A stretch of 64,000 nt of DNA, taken from contig JBCBGC010000012.1 of NCBI GenBank assembly GCA_038527215.1, forward strand, positions 23,740 through 87,739, given 5' to 3'. The notes under the pieces were generated by a model. It saw only the letters and a list, made by a program, of their open reading frames with translations, was not told the origin of the DNA and did no database searches. The DNA comes from JAWPMV01 sp038527215 (GTDB lineage Bacteria > Bacteroidota > Bacteroidia > J057). A program made the translations under genes and the position numbers. Numbering within the stretch: position 1 is the first letter of the stretch; each line of letters opens with the position of its first letter. This document shows, in pieces, positions 1 to 7,916 of the stretch.

Positions 1-2217
1 CATGGAACTTACCTCTTCTGCCTCCAGTTGAGGCACTTGCTGTCTGCCTAAGGCTTGCAGAACCTCTGCGGCCCGCTTGAGCAAACATCTAGCCGGGAGA
101 TGGGCCGTGGCTATTTCATCCAACGCCAGGAGTTGATCAGAGCTTAGCAAGCCATGGGCCCGTAACAAATCCGCCTGGCTGGCGTCCAGCTTTTCCACCT
201 GCCCGCGACGACCTTCCACATAGGCCTGCGTCAGGTGATCCCAATCAGTAGCTGGGGCGGCTGTCTGGTTAAGGCTTTCCCACTGCTGACATACAGCCTG
301 ATGGGCCGCCTTAAAATCAGAAAACGACTGGTCTACATATAGCTTGCAAGCCAGTGCCGCCAGATAGATCACCAGGAGACTAGGGTGCACTTCCCCTTTT
401 TCCAACCAGGCTTGCCATTGCAGGAGATCTTCTTCCAGGCTCGGTTTGACTTGGGGGGCGGACAAAAAGCGCATCGCTACGACTCCGTGCAAAGCATGGC
501 TCTTCATCGCTCGCGGACGAGCCTTACGCTCCATTTGTAAAGGGAGACAGCTATGAATGCTACAGCCAGCCGCCTTAAAGGCATCAGCCAACGCAGCCCA
601 ACCTTCCAGGGTTTTGTGGGCATAAATCAAGGTTCCCCGGCCGGTAGGTTTTAAGACCCGCTTCATCTCCGCCAACGCCTGCGTCATCATGCGCTGATAA
701 AAAACCCCTGAGCCGACCTGGCTTTTTTTGCCACGTCCCAGCTTTACGATCAATTCCTGTCCCTGCTGCAGGCTCAAATCCGCCTCGGGCTTGCCGGTCT
801 TTTGTAACAATACTTCTATCCAGGGCTGAAAAAATGCGCTAAGCGCCCCATAGTCCACGGAGTCAAAATATGGCGGATCCGTCATGACGATATCCTGGCT
901 CTGATCCGGCAAGGGCAAGTGCGTAGCTGACCCAAGCTCAAGTCGAAGCTTTTGCCCTAAAGAAATGTGGCGATAGGTATCCACCATGCGCTTCAACTTC
1001 GTCCGCATGCTGCTGCTATTTTTTGCACAAGGGTCCAGCTCCACAAAATCCCAACGCATAGCCACCCCTGGTCCGGCCAGGCTTCGACCCACCTGCTCAT
1101 TTTGGGGGATCCACATATTGCTCTGACTATTCCAATCCACCTGCCATTCAATCAGGCCGGTCAAAGCCCCTTGTAGGAGGCGTGCCTGGGTTTCTCCATA
1201 GGTTTGTACCCATTGAGGCCAGGCCGAAATCATTTCTTCCAACAGATAAGCCAGCATCAGGCGTTGCCGGGGATGCAGAAAGTCGCCCATGGTTCGTAGG
1301 TCATACAAACTGGGATTAATCACCCCACTAAGTGCCCTGACCGGTGCCTGGGGAAGTAAAGCTACAAGACGGTTGAGTTCCTGTTCAATAAAGGGTTCCA
1401 GCGCCGCAAAGGCTTTTTGTTCCGTCTCCGAAATCACCTGGTATTGCTTACCGGAATGCCCCACTTCTGCCCAGGCCAGCGGAGCCGCATGAAGTTGCTG
1501 GGCTTGGGCGATGGTCTTAAGGTCAGCGTAGCTATGAACCTGCTGGCAGGAAGGACAGACAAAACCTGTTTTGACGGGGGGAGCTTTTTCTTCTTTCAGG
1601 GAAAGGGCTCCACCCTGGCGATCCAGCCAGCGAACTTTGCGAGGCCGGCGAGCCAGATAACTGAGGCGACTAAGGGAAAAGACCTCCCCACACCGCAGGC
1701 AGGGAGCGGTGCGTCCCCAGAAGATGAAGGCAGGCACGGTTTCTCCAGGATAAAGGAAAGCCAATCTTGGCTCCAATTGATCCAGCAGTTCCTCCCCTAC
1801 CTTTTGCAGGGCATCTGAGAATCCCGGCAACCTGGCCGCTTCGTAGAGGGTATCTTGCAGATAATGAGCGATAGGATTGATTTCCAGGGCCGTGGTCTCA
1901 CACCCCAATTGGGCAGCTTCCCAAGGGATACTGCCCCCACCTGAAAAAGGATCCAGTACCGATATTTTTCCAGTATCGTATGAATCTGCAAAAGATTGAT
2001 AGGATTCCGTATCAGGGTTTAAGGCTTCGAGCAAGGATGGGGAAACGCTTTTTTGGAGACCATTAACCGCCTGAATTTCAGCGATCAACAAGGCCCGCAT
2101 AGCCCTAAGCGGTCGTCGGGCCCACCACACTTTCAGCCCATGTATGTGGCGCTTCCGCAAGTATTTCTCATGCGAGCCGAGCTGACTGATATAGGAAGGA
2201 GGAAACGATGGGGGCAT
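1..2217 (-). CDS. DUF1156-type adenine-specific DNA methylase, C-terminus off the window
   Basis: An open frame of 739 codons runs from an ATG at 2217 to the left edge with no stop, so the gene is partial. The N-terminus has the DUF1156 signature (WWARRPLRAMRA, residues 31-42). It is followed by an AdoMet-binding motif I (DPFSGGGSIPWEA, 89-101), a zinc-ribbon pair (C173-x2-C176 and C221-x2-C224) and a catalytic DPPY motif (TDPPYFDS, 446-453). These place it among gamma/beta-class amino-methyltransferases that modify DNA. The reading frame was followed block by block and has no internal stop. DUF1156 methylases often lie in anti-phage cassettes with a DUF499 ATPase and DUF3780; whether that holds here cannot be seen, because the downstream side is outside the window. 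It follows the redoxin gene by 45 nt on the same strand, so it may be co-transcribed with it. Confidence 0.9.
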   Translation of the reverse strand, partial: MPPSFPPSYISQLGSHEKYLRKRHIHGLKVWWARRPLRAMRALLIAEIQAVNGLQKSVSPSLLEALNPDTESYQSFADSYDTGKISVLDPFSGGGSIPWEAAQLGCETTALEINPIAHYLQDTLYEAARLPGFSDALQKVGEELLDQLEPRLAFLYPGETVPAFIFWGRTAPCLRCGEVFSLSRLSYLARRPRKVRWLDRQGGALSLKEEKAPPVKTGFVCPSCQQVHSYADLKTIAQAQQLHAAPLAWAEVGHSGKQYQVISETEQKAFAALEPFIEQELNRLVALLPQAPVRALSGVINPSLYDLRTMGDFLHPRQRLMLAYLLEEMISAWPQWVQTYGETQARLLQGALTGLIEWQVDWNSQSNMWIPQNEQVGRSLAGPGVAMRWDFVELDPCAKNSSSMRTKLKRMVDTYRHISLGQKLRLELGSATHLPLPDQSQDIVMTDPPYFDSVDYGALSAFFQPWIEVLLQKTGKPEADLSLQQGQELIVKLGRGKKSQVGSGVFYQRMMTQALAEMKRVLKPTGRGTLIYAHKTLEGWAALADAFKAAGCSIHSCLPLQMERKARPRAMKSHALHGVVAMRFLSAPQVKPSLEEDLLQWQAWLEKGEVHPSLLVIYLAALACKLYVDQSFSDFKAAHQAVCQQWESLNQTAAPATDWDHLTQAYVEGRRGQVEKLDASQADLLRAHGLLSSDQLLALDEIATAHLPARCLLKRAAEVLQALGRQQVPQLEAEEVSSM

Positions 2218-2262
2218 ACAAAAGTGGCCTTTCTGAAAGCTACATAGATTTTCCTTTATGCC

Positions 2263-2709
2263 CTAACTTTCAAAGAGTTCGGTCAAACTATACACCAGTC
2301 GCTGACGCGCACCTTCCATGGAACCAAAAAAGGATTTGAGCAATCTGCCCTCCCGATCTACTAACAGCCAGTGAGGGGTTCCCTCAGCTGCATATTTTTC
2401 AAAGGTCTTTTTTCCCTGATCCACCAAAAGCGGATAAGGGAGCTTGAAATACAACTTGACCTCTTCGATTTGGCGCTGGCTGTATTCCGGCCCTTCAAAT
2501 TGGGTATGGATGCCGATGATTTGTAAGTCGGGAAAATCTGCCAGTAGGCTTTTGGAATAAGGGACGGCCCTCCCCATACAACCGGGACAGCCCCGACTAA
2601 AAATGAGCAGCAAGACCACCTTCCCCCGAAAGTCGTGGAGGCTGGGCGCCGGACTACCATCCAGGGTGGTCACCTCCCAATCCGGGAGCAGGTCCATTTC
2701 TTGTATCAT
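2263..2709 (-). CDS. AhpC/TSA-family redoxin (thioredoxin fold)
   Basis: This is a 148-residue thioredoxin-fold protein with the peroxiredoxin/TlpA-like opening (LPDW..TTLDGSPAPSLHDFRGKVVLL) and a CPGC motif at residues 41-44. It probably reduces a thiol or peroxide in the cytoplasm; no signal peptide is visible with this start. An upstream in-frame ATG at 2802 exists, but it would overlap the divergent MazG-like gene starting at 2780. The ATG at 2709 leaves about 70 nt for two divergent promoters and puts the redoxin domain at the normal distance from the N-terminus, so it is preferred. It could be a bacterioferritin-comigratory-like peroxiredoxin or a general thiol oxidoreductase; the substrate is not evident. 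The methylase gene follows 45 nt downstream. Confidence 0.82.
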   Translation of the reverse strand: MIQEMDLLPDWEVTTLDGSPAPSLHDFRGKVVLLLIFSRGCPGCMGRAVPYSKSLLADFPDLQIIGIHTQFEGPEYSQRQIEEVKLYFKLPYPLLVDQGKKTFEKYAAEGTPHWLLVDREGRLLKSFFGSMEGARQRLVYSLTELFES

Positions 2710-2779
2710 ACCTCTAACATACGTTTTTTGTCCAGCCCCCAATAACTCCCCGCAAAAAATATCCTTGTATCTTTCCCCT

Positions 2780-3109
2780 ATGGATGCCATCAAAGAACTC
2801 ACAGAGAAAATTCTTCACTTTCGGGACGAAAGGGATTGGGCCCAGTTTCACAATGGAAAAGACCTGGCCCTGGGGCTGTCGGTGGAGGCAGCCGAGTTGA
2901 ATGAATTATTTCTCTGGAAAAAAGCAGAAGAGGTAGATGAGGCTGCCCTCAAAGAAGAGTTGGCCGACGTCTGCTATTATGTCTTACTGATGGCCCATCA
3001 CTATGGGCTGGACATTCCTACTATCATACAGGAAAAACTGGCCAAGAACGCGGCCAAATATCCGGTAGAAAAGGCCAAAGGCAGCCGCAAAAAATACACC
3101 GAGCTTTAG
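2780..3109 (+). CDS. MazG-like nucleotide pyrophosphohydrolase
   Basis: This is a 109-residue all-alpha NTP pyrophosphatase of the MazG/RS21-C6 (dCTPase-like) group. Metal-binding acidic residues are visible as ExxE in EAAELNE followed by ExxD in EELADVCYY, the usual E-x2-E...E-x2-D pattern that binds Mg2+. The family hydrolyses non-canonical or excess nucleoside triphosphates to monophosphate and pyrophosphate (house-cleaning). The start at 2780 gives the normal family length; the frame is open further upstream but would run over the divergent redoxin gene. The nuoH frame follows within about 40 nt on the same strand, so the two may share a transcript, although no functional link is obvious. 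Confidence 0.87.
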   Translation: MDAIKELTEKILHFRDERDWAQFHNGKDLALGLSVEAAELNELFLWKKAEEVDEAALKEELADVCYYVLLMAHHYGLDIPTIIQEKLAKNAAKYPVEKAKGSRKKYTEL

Positions 3110-3211
3110 ATGGTGCCCTTGCCGGGCATTATGTACCTTTGTTGAAAAGGCATTACGATTATTTCCTTTCTCTCCATATCGCCCGTCTTTGCCCTGCAGT
3201 TTGCGGGTACC

Positions 3212-4288
3212 TTGGGATTTATCCTGCTATATGCCTTGGCAGGGGTGTATGTGGAGCGAAAAATATCCGCTTTTATCCAGGATCGCCTGGGCCCCAATGA
3301 GACTGGTCCTTACGGATTGCTGCAAACCCTGGCCGATGTGCTAAAGCTGGTCATCAAAGAACCTATTGTTCCCCAGGCTGCTCATAAGCTCCTATTCCTC
3401 ATGGCCCCGGCCCTGATTTTCGTGGCGGTGTTTGCGGGCTTTGTGGTGGTGCCTTTTGCCCCGGATATCCTGGGTAGCAACATCAGCCTGGGCTTGTTAT
3501 TCTTTTTGGGGGTGGTAGCCATTGACATCATCGGCTTGCTGATGGCAGGCTGGGCCGCCAATAATAAATACGCCTTCCTGGGTTCTTCCCGTGCGGTAGC
3601 CCAAATCGTCTCCTATGAAATTCCCGCCACGACAGCCTTGCTGGTCGCCGTGCTGATGTATGGCAGCCTGAACCTTCAGGAAATCGTGGCCAGTCAGGGC
3701 ATTTATGCTGGGGAGGCGACCTACTTATTTGGGCTATGGGATGTCTCCCACCTGGGCGGCATCCTGAGTTGGTCGGTGGTTCGCTATCCGCATTTGTTGC
3801 TGGCCTTTGTGGTTTACTTCATTGCCTCCCTGGCAGAGTGTAACCGAGCTCCTTTTGACATTCCCGAAGCTGAATCAGAGCTGGTCTCCGGTTATCACGT
3901 GGAATACAGCGGCTTTAATTTTGCCCTGGTCATGCTGGCGGAATATGCCAAGATGTTGCTGGTCAGCCTGGTGGCCGTATGTGTGTTCTGGGGAGGTTGG
4001 AATACGCCCCTGCCCAATATTCCTTTGCCAGGGGATTTCGATTTGAACCTGGCTGCCTGGACTTCGGGCGCACCGGGCACTGTAGCCGGGAACCTTTGGG
4101 GGGTCTTTTGGTTACTGATCAAAAGCCTCGCCCTGGTAGGCATTCAAATGTGGGTACGCTGGACTTATCCCCGCCTGCGGGTGGATCAACTGATGCACCT
4201 CTGCTGGAAAGTGTTGACCCCCATTGCCTTTGGCTTGTTTGTGATCAGTGGGATTTGGAAATTGTGGGAAGTCTATGCCCACCTTTAA
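3212..4288 (+). CDS. nuoH: NADH-quinone oxidoreductase subunit H (NuoH), start uncertain
   Basis: This encodes the membrane subunit of respiratory complex I that forms part of the quinone chamber. The typical early signature (VERKISAFIQDRLGPNETGP) and the conserved loop AECNRAPFDIPEAESELVSGYHVEYSG are present, with about eight membrane segments and a normal length. The only canonical start in frame is TTG at 3212, but it cuts into the first membrane helix. The frame stays open upstream to 3146 and adds IISFLSISPVFALQFAGT, which looks like the missing half of that helix. In that stretch there is no ATG, GTG or TTG, only ATT (3152, 3158, 3161) and CTG codons. An in-frame ATG at 3131 is followed four codons later by TGA (3143-3145). 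True initiation is probably upstream of 3212 at a non-canonical codon, unless there is a base error. NuoI follows after 12 nt. Confidence 0.93.
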   Translation: MGFILLYALAGVYVERKISAFIQDRLGPNETGPYGLLQTLADVLKLVIKEPIVPQAAHKLLFLMAPALIFVAVFAGFVVVPFAPDILGSNISLGLLFFLGVVAIDIIGLLMAGWAANNKYAFLGSSRAVAQIVSYEIPATTALLVAVLMYGSLNLQEIVASQGIYAGEATYLFGLWDVSHLGGILSWSVVRYPHLLLAFVVYFIASLAECNRAPFDIPEAESELVSGYHVEYSGFNFALVMLAEYAKMLLVSLVAVCVFWGGWNTPLPNIPLPGDFDLNLAAWTSGAPGTVAGNLWGVFWLLIKSLALVGIQMWVRWTYPRLRVDQLMHLCWKVLTPIAFGLFVISGIWKLWEVYAHL

Positions 4289-4300
4289 GGATGGATTGAT

Positions 4301-4966
4301 ATGGGATACTGGAAAGATATTAGAAGAAGCGCCCAAACCCTCTGGACCGGGATCAAGGTCACCTGGCCGCACCTGAAAAAAGGTGGGAAAAGAAGAGGGG
4401 CCATTAGCATAGAAAATCCCAGCTATTTTGAAGAGGCTGATAAAGCGGTAACCGTTCAATATCCGCAGGAGAGTTTACCCGTTCCGGATGTGGGTCGTTA
4501 TCGGCTGCACATGGAAGGGGAAGACTGCATCGTCTGCGATAAATGTGCCCGCATCTGTCCGGTGGATTGTATCACCATCGAGAGTTTTAAAGCGGTAGAT
4601 GACCTGGGCTATACTTCGGATGGTTCGGTTAAAAGGCTGGAACTCCCCGTGTTCGATATAGACATGGCGAAATGCTGTTACTGTGGGCTCTGCACCACGG
4701 TATGTCCCACCGAATGTCTGACCATGACCAAGGTGTATGACTACAGTGAATACGACCGGGAAAACTTCATTTACCATTTCGGGCTGCTCAGTCCGGAAGA
4801 GGAAGCGGTTAAACGAGAAAAGCTAGCGGCAACGAAAGCGGTAAAAACCGCGCCTGCTGCCCCCAAAAGCAGTGCTGGTCTCAGTGGTAAAAAGCCCTTG
4901 CCCAAGAAGCCCCTTCCGAAAAAACTGCCTTTGAAGAAAAAGCCGGAGCCTCCGAAGGAGGAGTAG
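4301..4966 (+). CDS. nuoI: NADH-quinone oxidoreductase subunit I (NuoI), 8Fe-8S ferredoxin type
   Basis: This 221-residue complex I subunit carries iron-sulfur clusters N6a and N6b, which relay electrons to the quinone site. Two CxxCxxCxxxCP motifs are present: C76-C79-C82-C86 and C125-C128-C131-C135. The spacer between them is longer than in simple ferredoxins, as is usual for NuoI. After about residue 175 the protein ends in a long lysine/proline/alanine-rich tail (repeated KKPLPKK-like units) not found in the conserved NuoI core; it may be an extra basic docking tail. The gene starts 12 nt after nuoH. No other complex I genes are adjacent: downstream are hairpins and the assembly gap, then an unrelated protease gene on the opposite strand. 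Confidence 0.95.
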   Translation: MGYWKDIRRSAQTLWTGIKVTWPHLKKGGKRRGAISIENPSYFEEADKAVTVQYPQESLPVPDVGRYRLHMEGEDCIVCDKCARICPVDCITIESFKAVDDLGYTSDGSVKRLELPVFDIDMAKCCYCGLCTTVCPTECLTMTKVYDYSEYDRENFIYHFGLLSPEEEAVKREKLAATKAVKTAPAAPKSSAGLSGKKPLPKKPLPKKLPLKKKPEPPKEE

Positions 4967-4969
4967 GAT

Positions 4970-5106
4970 TCCGATGGTGTCGGTAGCAGCGGATTGCATC
5001 CGCTGAACAGGGGTTTCAGCTTCGCTGAGGACGAGGGTGGCTGTCTGCCACAAGATCCTTGATAACCGGCTGATAGCCGGTTAGGAATGTTTTCCCGGCT
5101 GGAAGC
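4970..5106. repeat. String of small perfect hairpins up to the assembly gap
   Basis: The non-coding stretch after nuoI is built from successive short inverted repeats with small loops. They are CAGCGGAT-TGC-ATCCGCTG (4987-5005), TCAGC-TTC-GCTGA (5016-5028), GTGGC-N5-GCCAC (5037-5051), AACCGGCT-GAT-AGCCGGTT (5064-5082) and GGAA-N4-TTCC (5084-5095). Each has a different stem sequence, so the architecture rather than the sequence repeats. On the far side of the gap the last hairpins recur, and one more (GGCT-GGA-AGCC, 5262-5272) ends next to the stop codon of the M61 gene. The role is unknown: a terminator cluster, a structured RNA or an intergenic repeat family are all possible. Confidence 0.6.
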
Positions 5107-5271
5107 NNNNNNNNNNNNNNNNNNNNNNNNNNNNNNNNNNNNNNNNNNNNNNNNNNNNNNNNNNNNNNNNNNNNNNNNNNNNNNNNNNNNNNNNNNNNNN
5201 NNNNNNTGTCTGCCACAAGATCCTTGATAACCGGCTGATAGCCGGTTAGGAATGTTTTCCCGGCTGGAAGC
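5042..5271 (+). repeat. Identical 65-bp direct repeats flanking a 100-N gap
   Basis: Positions 5042-5106 and 5207-5271 are identical over 65 bp and flank exactly 100 N (5107-5206), a conventional filler length for a gap of unknown size. Either the region holds a tandem array that the assembler could not resolve, or two contigs overlap by 65 bp and were joined without merging. In the second case there is no missing sequence at all. Confidence 0.9.
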
Positions 5272-5276
5272 CAGGG

Positions 5277-7091
5277 TTACGGGTTGGCGGGACTGAGCCA
5301 GTCCTGGCGTAGGCTTGCTTGCTGTTTCTTGGCTTTTTCTGACCGCTCGAGGGTCATCTTTTTAGGAATGGACCGTCCGGTGTAAGGCACCTGGATTTCT
5401 TTGACTTCGCTGAAGTTCGCCAGGACTTGCATGGTAATGGTCTGGCCTTTTTTCATGCCGTTGACCAGCGCATCAAAATCGACACTGGTGGCCTGAGCAC
5501 CATTTACTTCCAGAATAATGTCGTCTGGTCCTAAGCCGGCTTCATAGGCATCACTGCCGGGACTGACCCGACGAATCAACATGCCTTGATCCAGCTTTTC
5601 CATCCGACTCAGACCGATGCCTCGCTTGCCAGGCTGCTCGTTCTGGCTGACTACCAACTCCAGCCCCATGGGCCTGAGCAAACGCTTATAATCCATCGGC
5701 TTGGTCCCGTATACATAATCCTGGAAAAATTGCGCCCAGGAATCTCCACTCAATTTTTCTAATGCCTTTTGGATACCATCTTCCGGAACCCCTTGACCAG
5801 CCTGATAATAGGTCTTGTAGAGGTGGCGGAATACATCATCCAAGGTTTTTTTACCATTGGTGCGCTGGCGGATCTCCATGTCCAGCCAGAAGCCCAAACG
5901 ACTTCCCAGCGAATAATAAGAAGTCTGATGATTGGGATGCTGGTAGGGAGAAGTGGCCAGCCAGGAATTGAAGGAAGACTGGTCGGGCGAGACGATGCGC
6001 GCCGCATAGCTATTTTCCAGGCTGGTGAGCGTTCGGGCTACCACCTTGAAATACCAGGCTTCGTCCCGAATCCCGGCCCGGATCAGAGTCAGATTGGTAT
6101 AATAGTCCGTTACCCCTTCGGTAAACCAGTGGAGGCCGGTATACTGAGGCTGGCCATAGTCATAGGGCCAGAGGGCAGCCGGGCGGATACGTTTGACGTT
6201 CCAGGCATGCCAGAATTCGTGGCTGGTGATCCCACAAAGCCCGCTGATCACCTGCGGCTCGCTGGCCGTCACATTTTCCGGCAAGGCAAATGAGGCGGAA
6301 TTGGTATGCTCCACGGCATGACGGATGCCCAGTGGCAAGAGTCGATAAATAAAGTGGTATTCCTCGAAAGGGTAGCTACCAAAGATAGCAGCCTGCTCCT
6401 GGCAGATGGCCTTCACATGCTTGACAATGGCTTGGTCTATTTTTTCGTCCCCTTTATACTTACCATGAAAGTGCAGGTAAAAGGTGGTTCCTTCATCTTC
6501 GAATTCCAGCTGCTTCATTTCCGCGCCAAAGACGGTAGGAGAATCCGCAAACTCATGGTAATCGGCTGCCTCAAACACATTAAAAGCGCTGCCTCGCTTT
6601 AGAGCGGTGGCAATTTTCCAATCCTGCGGTAAGGCGGGCACGGTCATCTGGACCGACTCATTCATCCGGCCTTTCACATACATGAAAAGGTTGATGGGAT
6701 TAAAGTAGGCTTGCCCAGGCGCATAATAGCTGGAACCCGCATCCCGGTTATTGGCAAAATAGCGATAAGTGATTTTCAACCGCTTATGATCCCCATTCTC
6801 CACCGACCATACACTTGGGGTGGTTTTTCGCCAGGAAACCGCTTCTCCTTTTTCATTCACTACTTCCACATGAGAAACCGCCGCCGCATAGTCTTGCAGG
6901 ATATAACGACCCGGGCGCCAGGTGGGAAGCATGAATTCGGTAAGCGCGCCAGATGAAGGCGCCACTTCGAGGCTTACGAGATAGGTGTGAGTATTGGGGG
7001 TGAGCCAATCTAAGGTATAGGTCAAATCAGCCGCCGAAATATTCATAAACATGGCCAGATTGAGCCCTAACAGGCATACCAGATTACGCAT
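5277..7091 (-). CDS. M61-family glycyl aminopeptidase with PDZ domain
   Basis: A 604-residue exported metallopeptidase. An N-terminal signal peptide (about residues 1-20, ending ISAA) is followed by the M61 N-terminal beta domain and the catalytic domain. The zinc motif HEFWH is at 291-295, followed by AWNVKRIRP, which is the M61 hallmark; the third ligand is probably E325 in WFTEGVTDYY. A PDZ domain occupies roughly 490-575 (GIGLSRMEKLDQG...VSPGSDAYEAGLGPDDIILEVNG). Family members remove N-terminal glycine/alanine residues from peptides in the periplasm or outside the cell. The stop codon abuts the hairpin string at 5207-5276, which could act as its terminator. The gene stands alone and is divergent from the YdcF-like gene. 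Confidence 0.93.
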   Translation of the reverse strand: MRNLVCLLGLNLAMFMNISAADLTYTLDWLTPNTHTYLVSLEVAPSSGALTEFMLPTWRPGRYILQDYAAAVSHVEVVNEKGEAVSWRKTTPSVWSVENGDHKRLKITYRYFANNRDAGSSYYAPGQAYFNPINLFMYVKGRMNESVQMTVPALPQDWKIATALKRGSAFNVFEAADYHEFADSPTVFGAEMKQLEFEDEGTTFYLHFHGKYKGDEKIDQAIVKHVKAICQEQAAIFGSYPFEEYHFIYRLLPLGIRHAVEHTNSASFALPENVTASEPQVISGLCGITSHEFWHAWNVKRIRPAALWPYDYGQPQYTGLHWFTEGVTDYYTNLTLIRAGIRDEAWYFKVVARTLTSLENSYAARIVSPDQSSFNSWLATSPYQHPNHQTSYYSLGSRLGFWLDMEIRQRTNGKKTLDDVFRHLYKTYYQAGQGVPEDGIQKALEKLSGDSWAQFFQDYVYGTKPMDYKRLLRPMGLELVVSQNEQPGKRGIGLSRMEKLDQGMLIRRVSPGSDAYEAGLGPDDIILEVNGAQATSVDFDALVNGMKKGQTITMQVLANFSEVKEIQVPYTGRSIPKKMTLERSEKAKKQQASLRQDWLSPANP

Positions 7092-7150
7092 AGGGAAAGG
7101 TCTTAGGTATTTCAGCTTAAAGGTACGTAATTTAATAGGAGATCATTTTT

Positions 7151-7195
7151 CAGCCTTTTGCTTTGCAGAGAAAAAGGCTGGTTTGAGCGATCAGC
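7151..7195 (+). promoter_or_regulatory. Overlapping inverted repeats in the M61/YdcF divergent region
   Basis: CAGCCTTTT (7151-7159) pairs with AAAAGGCTG (7172-7180). The distal arm can instead pair as GGCTG (7176-7180) with CAGCC (7191-7195), so the two hairpins exclude each other. They lie 26-70 nt upstream of the YdcF-like gene. A regulatory role is only a possibility. Confidence 0.3.
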
Positions 7196-7220
7196 CTAAT
7201 TTCCGCAATCTGGGCACCCC

Positions 7221-7799
7221 ATGAAAAAAATCCTTAAACGCATTTTCCTGTTTTTTTCGCTCTGGTTTTTCGTCCACCTCATCATTATCATGGTCGATGG
7301 CTATACCGAGCAGGATGTCACCGCAGAAATAGGGGTCATTCTGGGCTCGCAGGTATTGCCTTCCGGGGAAATGTCCGACCGGCTCAAAGCCCGGGTAGAC
7401 CGGGGCTTGAACCTATACCGGGAAGGCAAGGTTAAAACTTTGCTGGTAAGTGGAGGAAGGGGCATAGAAGGCTACCAGGAACCTCTGGTCATGGCCAACT
7501 ATCTGGAAGCACAAGGCGTACCAGCCTCGGCCATTTTGGTAGATACCTTTGGCATCAACACCTACGCTACTGCCAAAGCCGCCCGGGAAATTTACCTTCA
7601 ACGAGACCAGCAACCTGACTTTATCCTGGTCTCTCATTACTTTCATTTAAGTCGCTGCAAATTGGCCTTTCGTTCCTTTGGCTTGCCAGTCCAAGGAACC
7701 GCTTATGCTCGCATAGGCTGGGAATGGCGGGAACCCTGGTCCTGGCTCCGAGAAGTATTAGGCTACTACACCTATTTGTGGAAAGATTATGAGCCCTAA
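7221..7799 (+). CDS. YdcF/SanA-like DUF218 membrane-anchored protein
   Basis: This 192-residue protein starts with one membrane helix (FLFFSLWFFVHLIIIMV), followed by a DUF218 domain. The family landmarks are GVILGSQV, RLKARVDRGLNLYREGK, LLVSGGRG and the NTYATAKAA segment with a following HYFHLSR. DUF218 proteins act in envelope maintenance (SanA affects vancomycin sensitivity; others are linked to peptidoglycan or lipid carrier metabolism), but the biochemical activity is not settled. The last codons (YLWKDYEP) lie inside the duplicated junction described for 7758-7858: a degraded copy of this 3' end recurs about 2067 bp away, beside the sensor kinase gene. Confidence 0.85.
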   Translation: MKKILKRIFLFFSLWFFVHLIIIMVDGYTEQDVTAEIGVILGSQVLPSGEMSDRLKARVDRGLNLYREGKVKTLLVSGGRGIEGYQEPLVMANYLEAQGVPASAILVDTFGINTYATAKAAREIYLQRDQQPDFILVSHYFHLSRCKLAFRSFGLPVQGTAYARIGWEWREPWSWLREVLGYYTYLWKDYEP

Positions 7800-7858
7800 G
7801 CTGCCGCCAACGGGAAGTGGAGCCTCAAGCTACCGCCTTTACCGGGTTTGTTACGGTA
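7758..7858 (+). repeat. Left copy of a diverged direct repeat flanking the tetR cassette
   Basis: The best-matching core, 7772-7846, aligns without gaps to 9839-9913 with 59 of 75 positions identical by my count (offset 2067). The repeat covers the convergent end of a ydcF-like gene and a sensor kinase gene. In this copy the ydcF end is intact and the kinase end is a fragment. The repeat limits beyond the core are approximate. Confidence 0.75.
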
Positions 7859-7862
7859 GATA
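7796..7862 (-). pseudogene. Remnant of a histidine kinase 3' end
   Basis: Read on the minus strand this encodes SIYRNKPGKGGSLRLHFPLA and ends AA-stop at 7796. It matches the C-terminus of the intact kinase at 9863-11449 (SNPGKGSTFVLRFPLEAA-stop) with PGKG, L.FPL.AA and the stop in register. Similarity fades upstream of about 7862 and no ATP-binding domain remains. A 34-codon open frame from an ATG at 7900 covers it but has no other recognisable features. It is therefore called a fragment rather than a gene. It overlaps the stop codon of the YdcF-like gene. Confidence 0.6.
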
Positions 7863-7916
7863 CTGGTAGGATATCCGTAGCGCGACCGAACAGGGAGCAT
7901 TATCGCCTATATCATG

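Noticed and set aside
5016..5216. Minus-strand reading frame running across the N gap
   Set aside because: Half of it is undetermined sequence and the rest is the hairpin string, so it is not a gene.
7796..7900. A 34-codon small gene on the minus strand
   Set aside because: The conserved part matches only the last residues of a histidine kinase and sits in a duplicated junction, so it is treated as a remnant.
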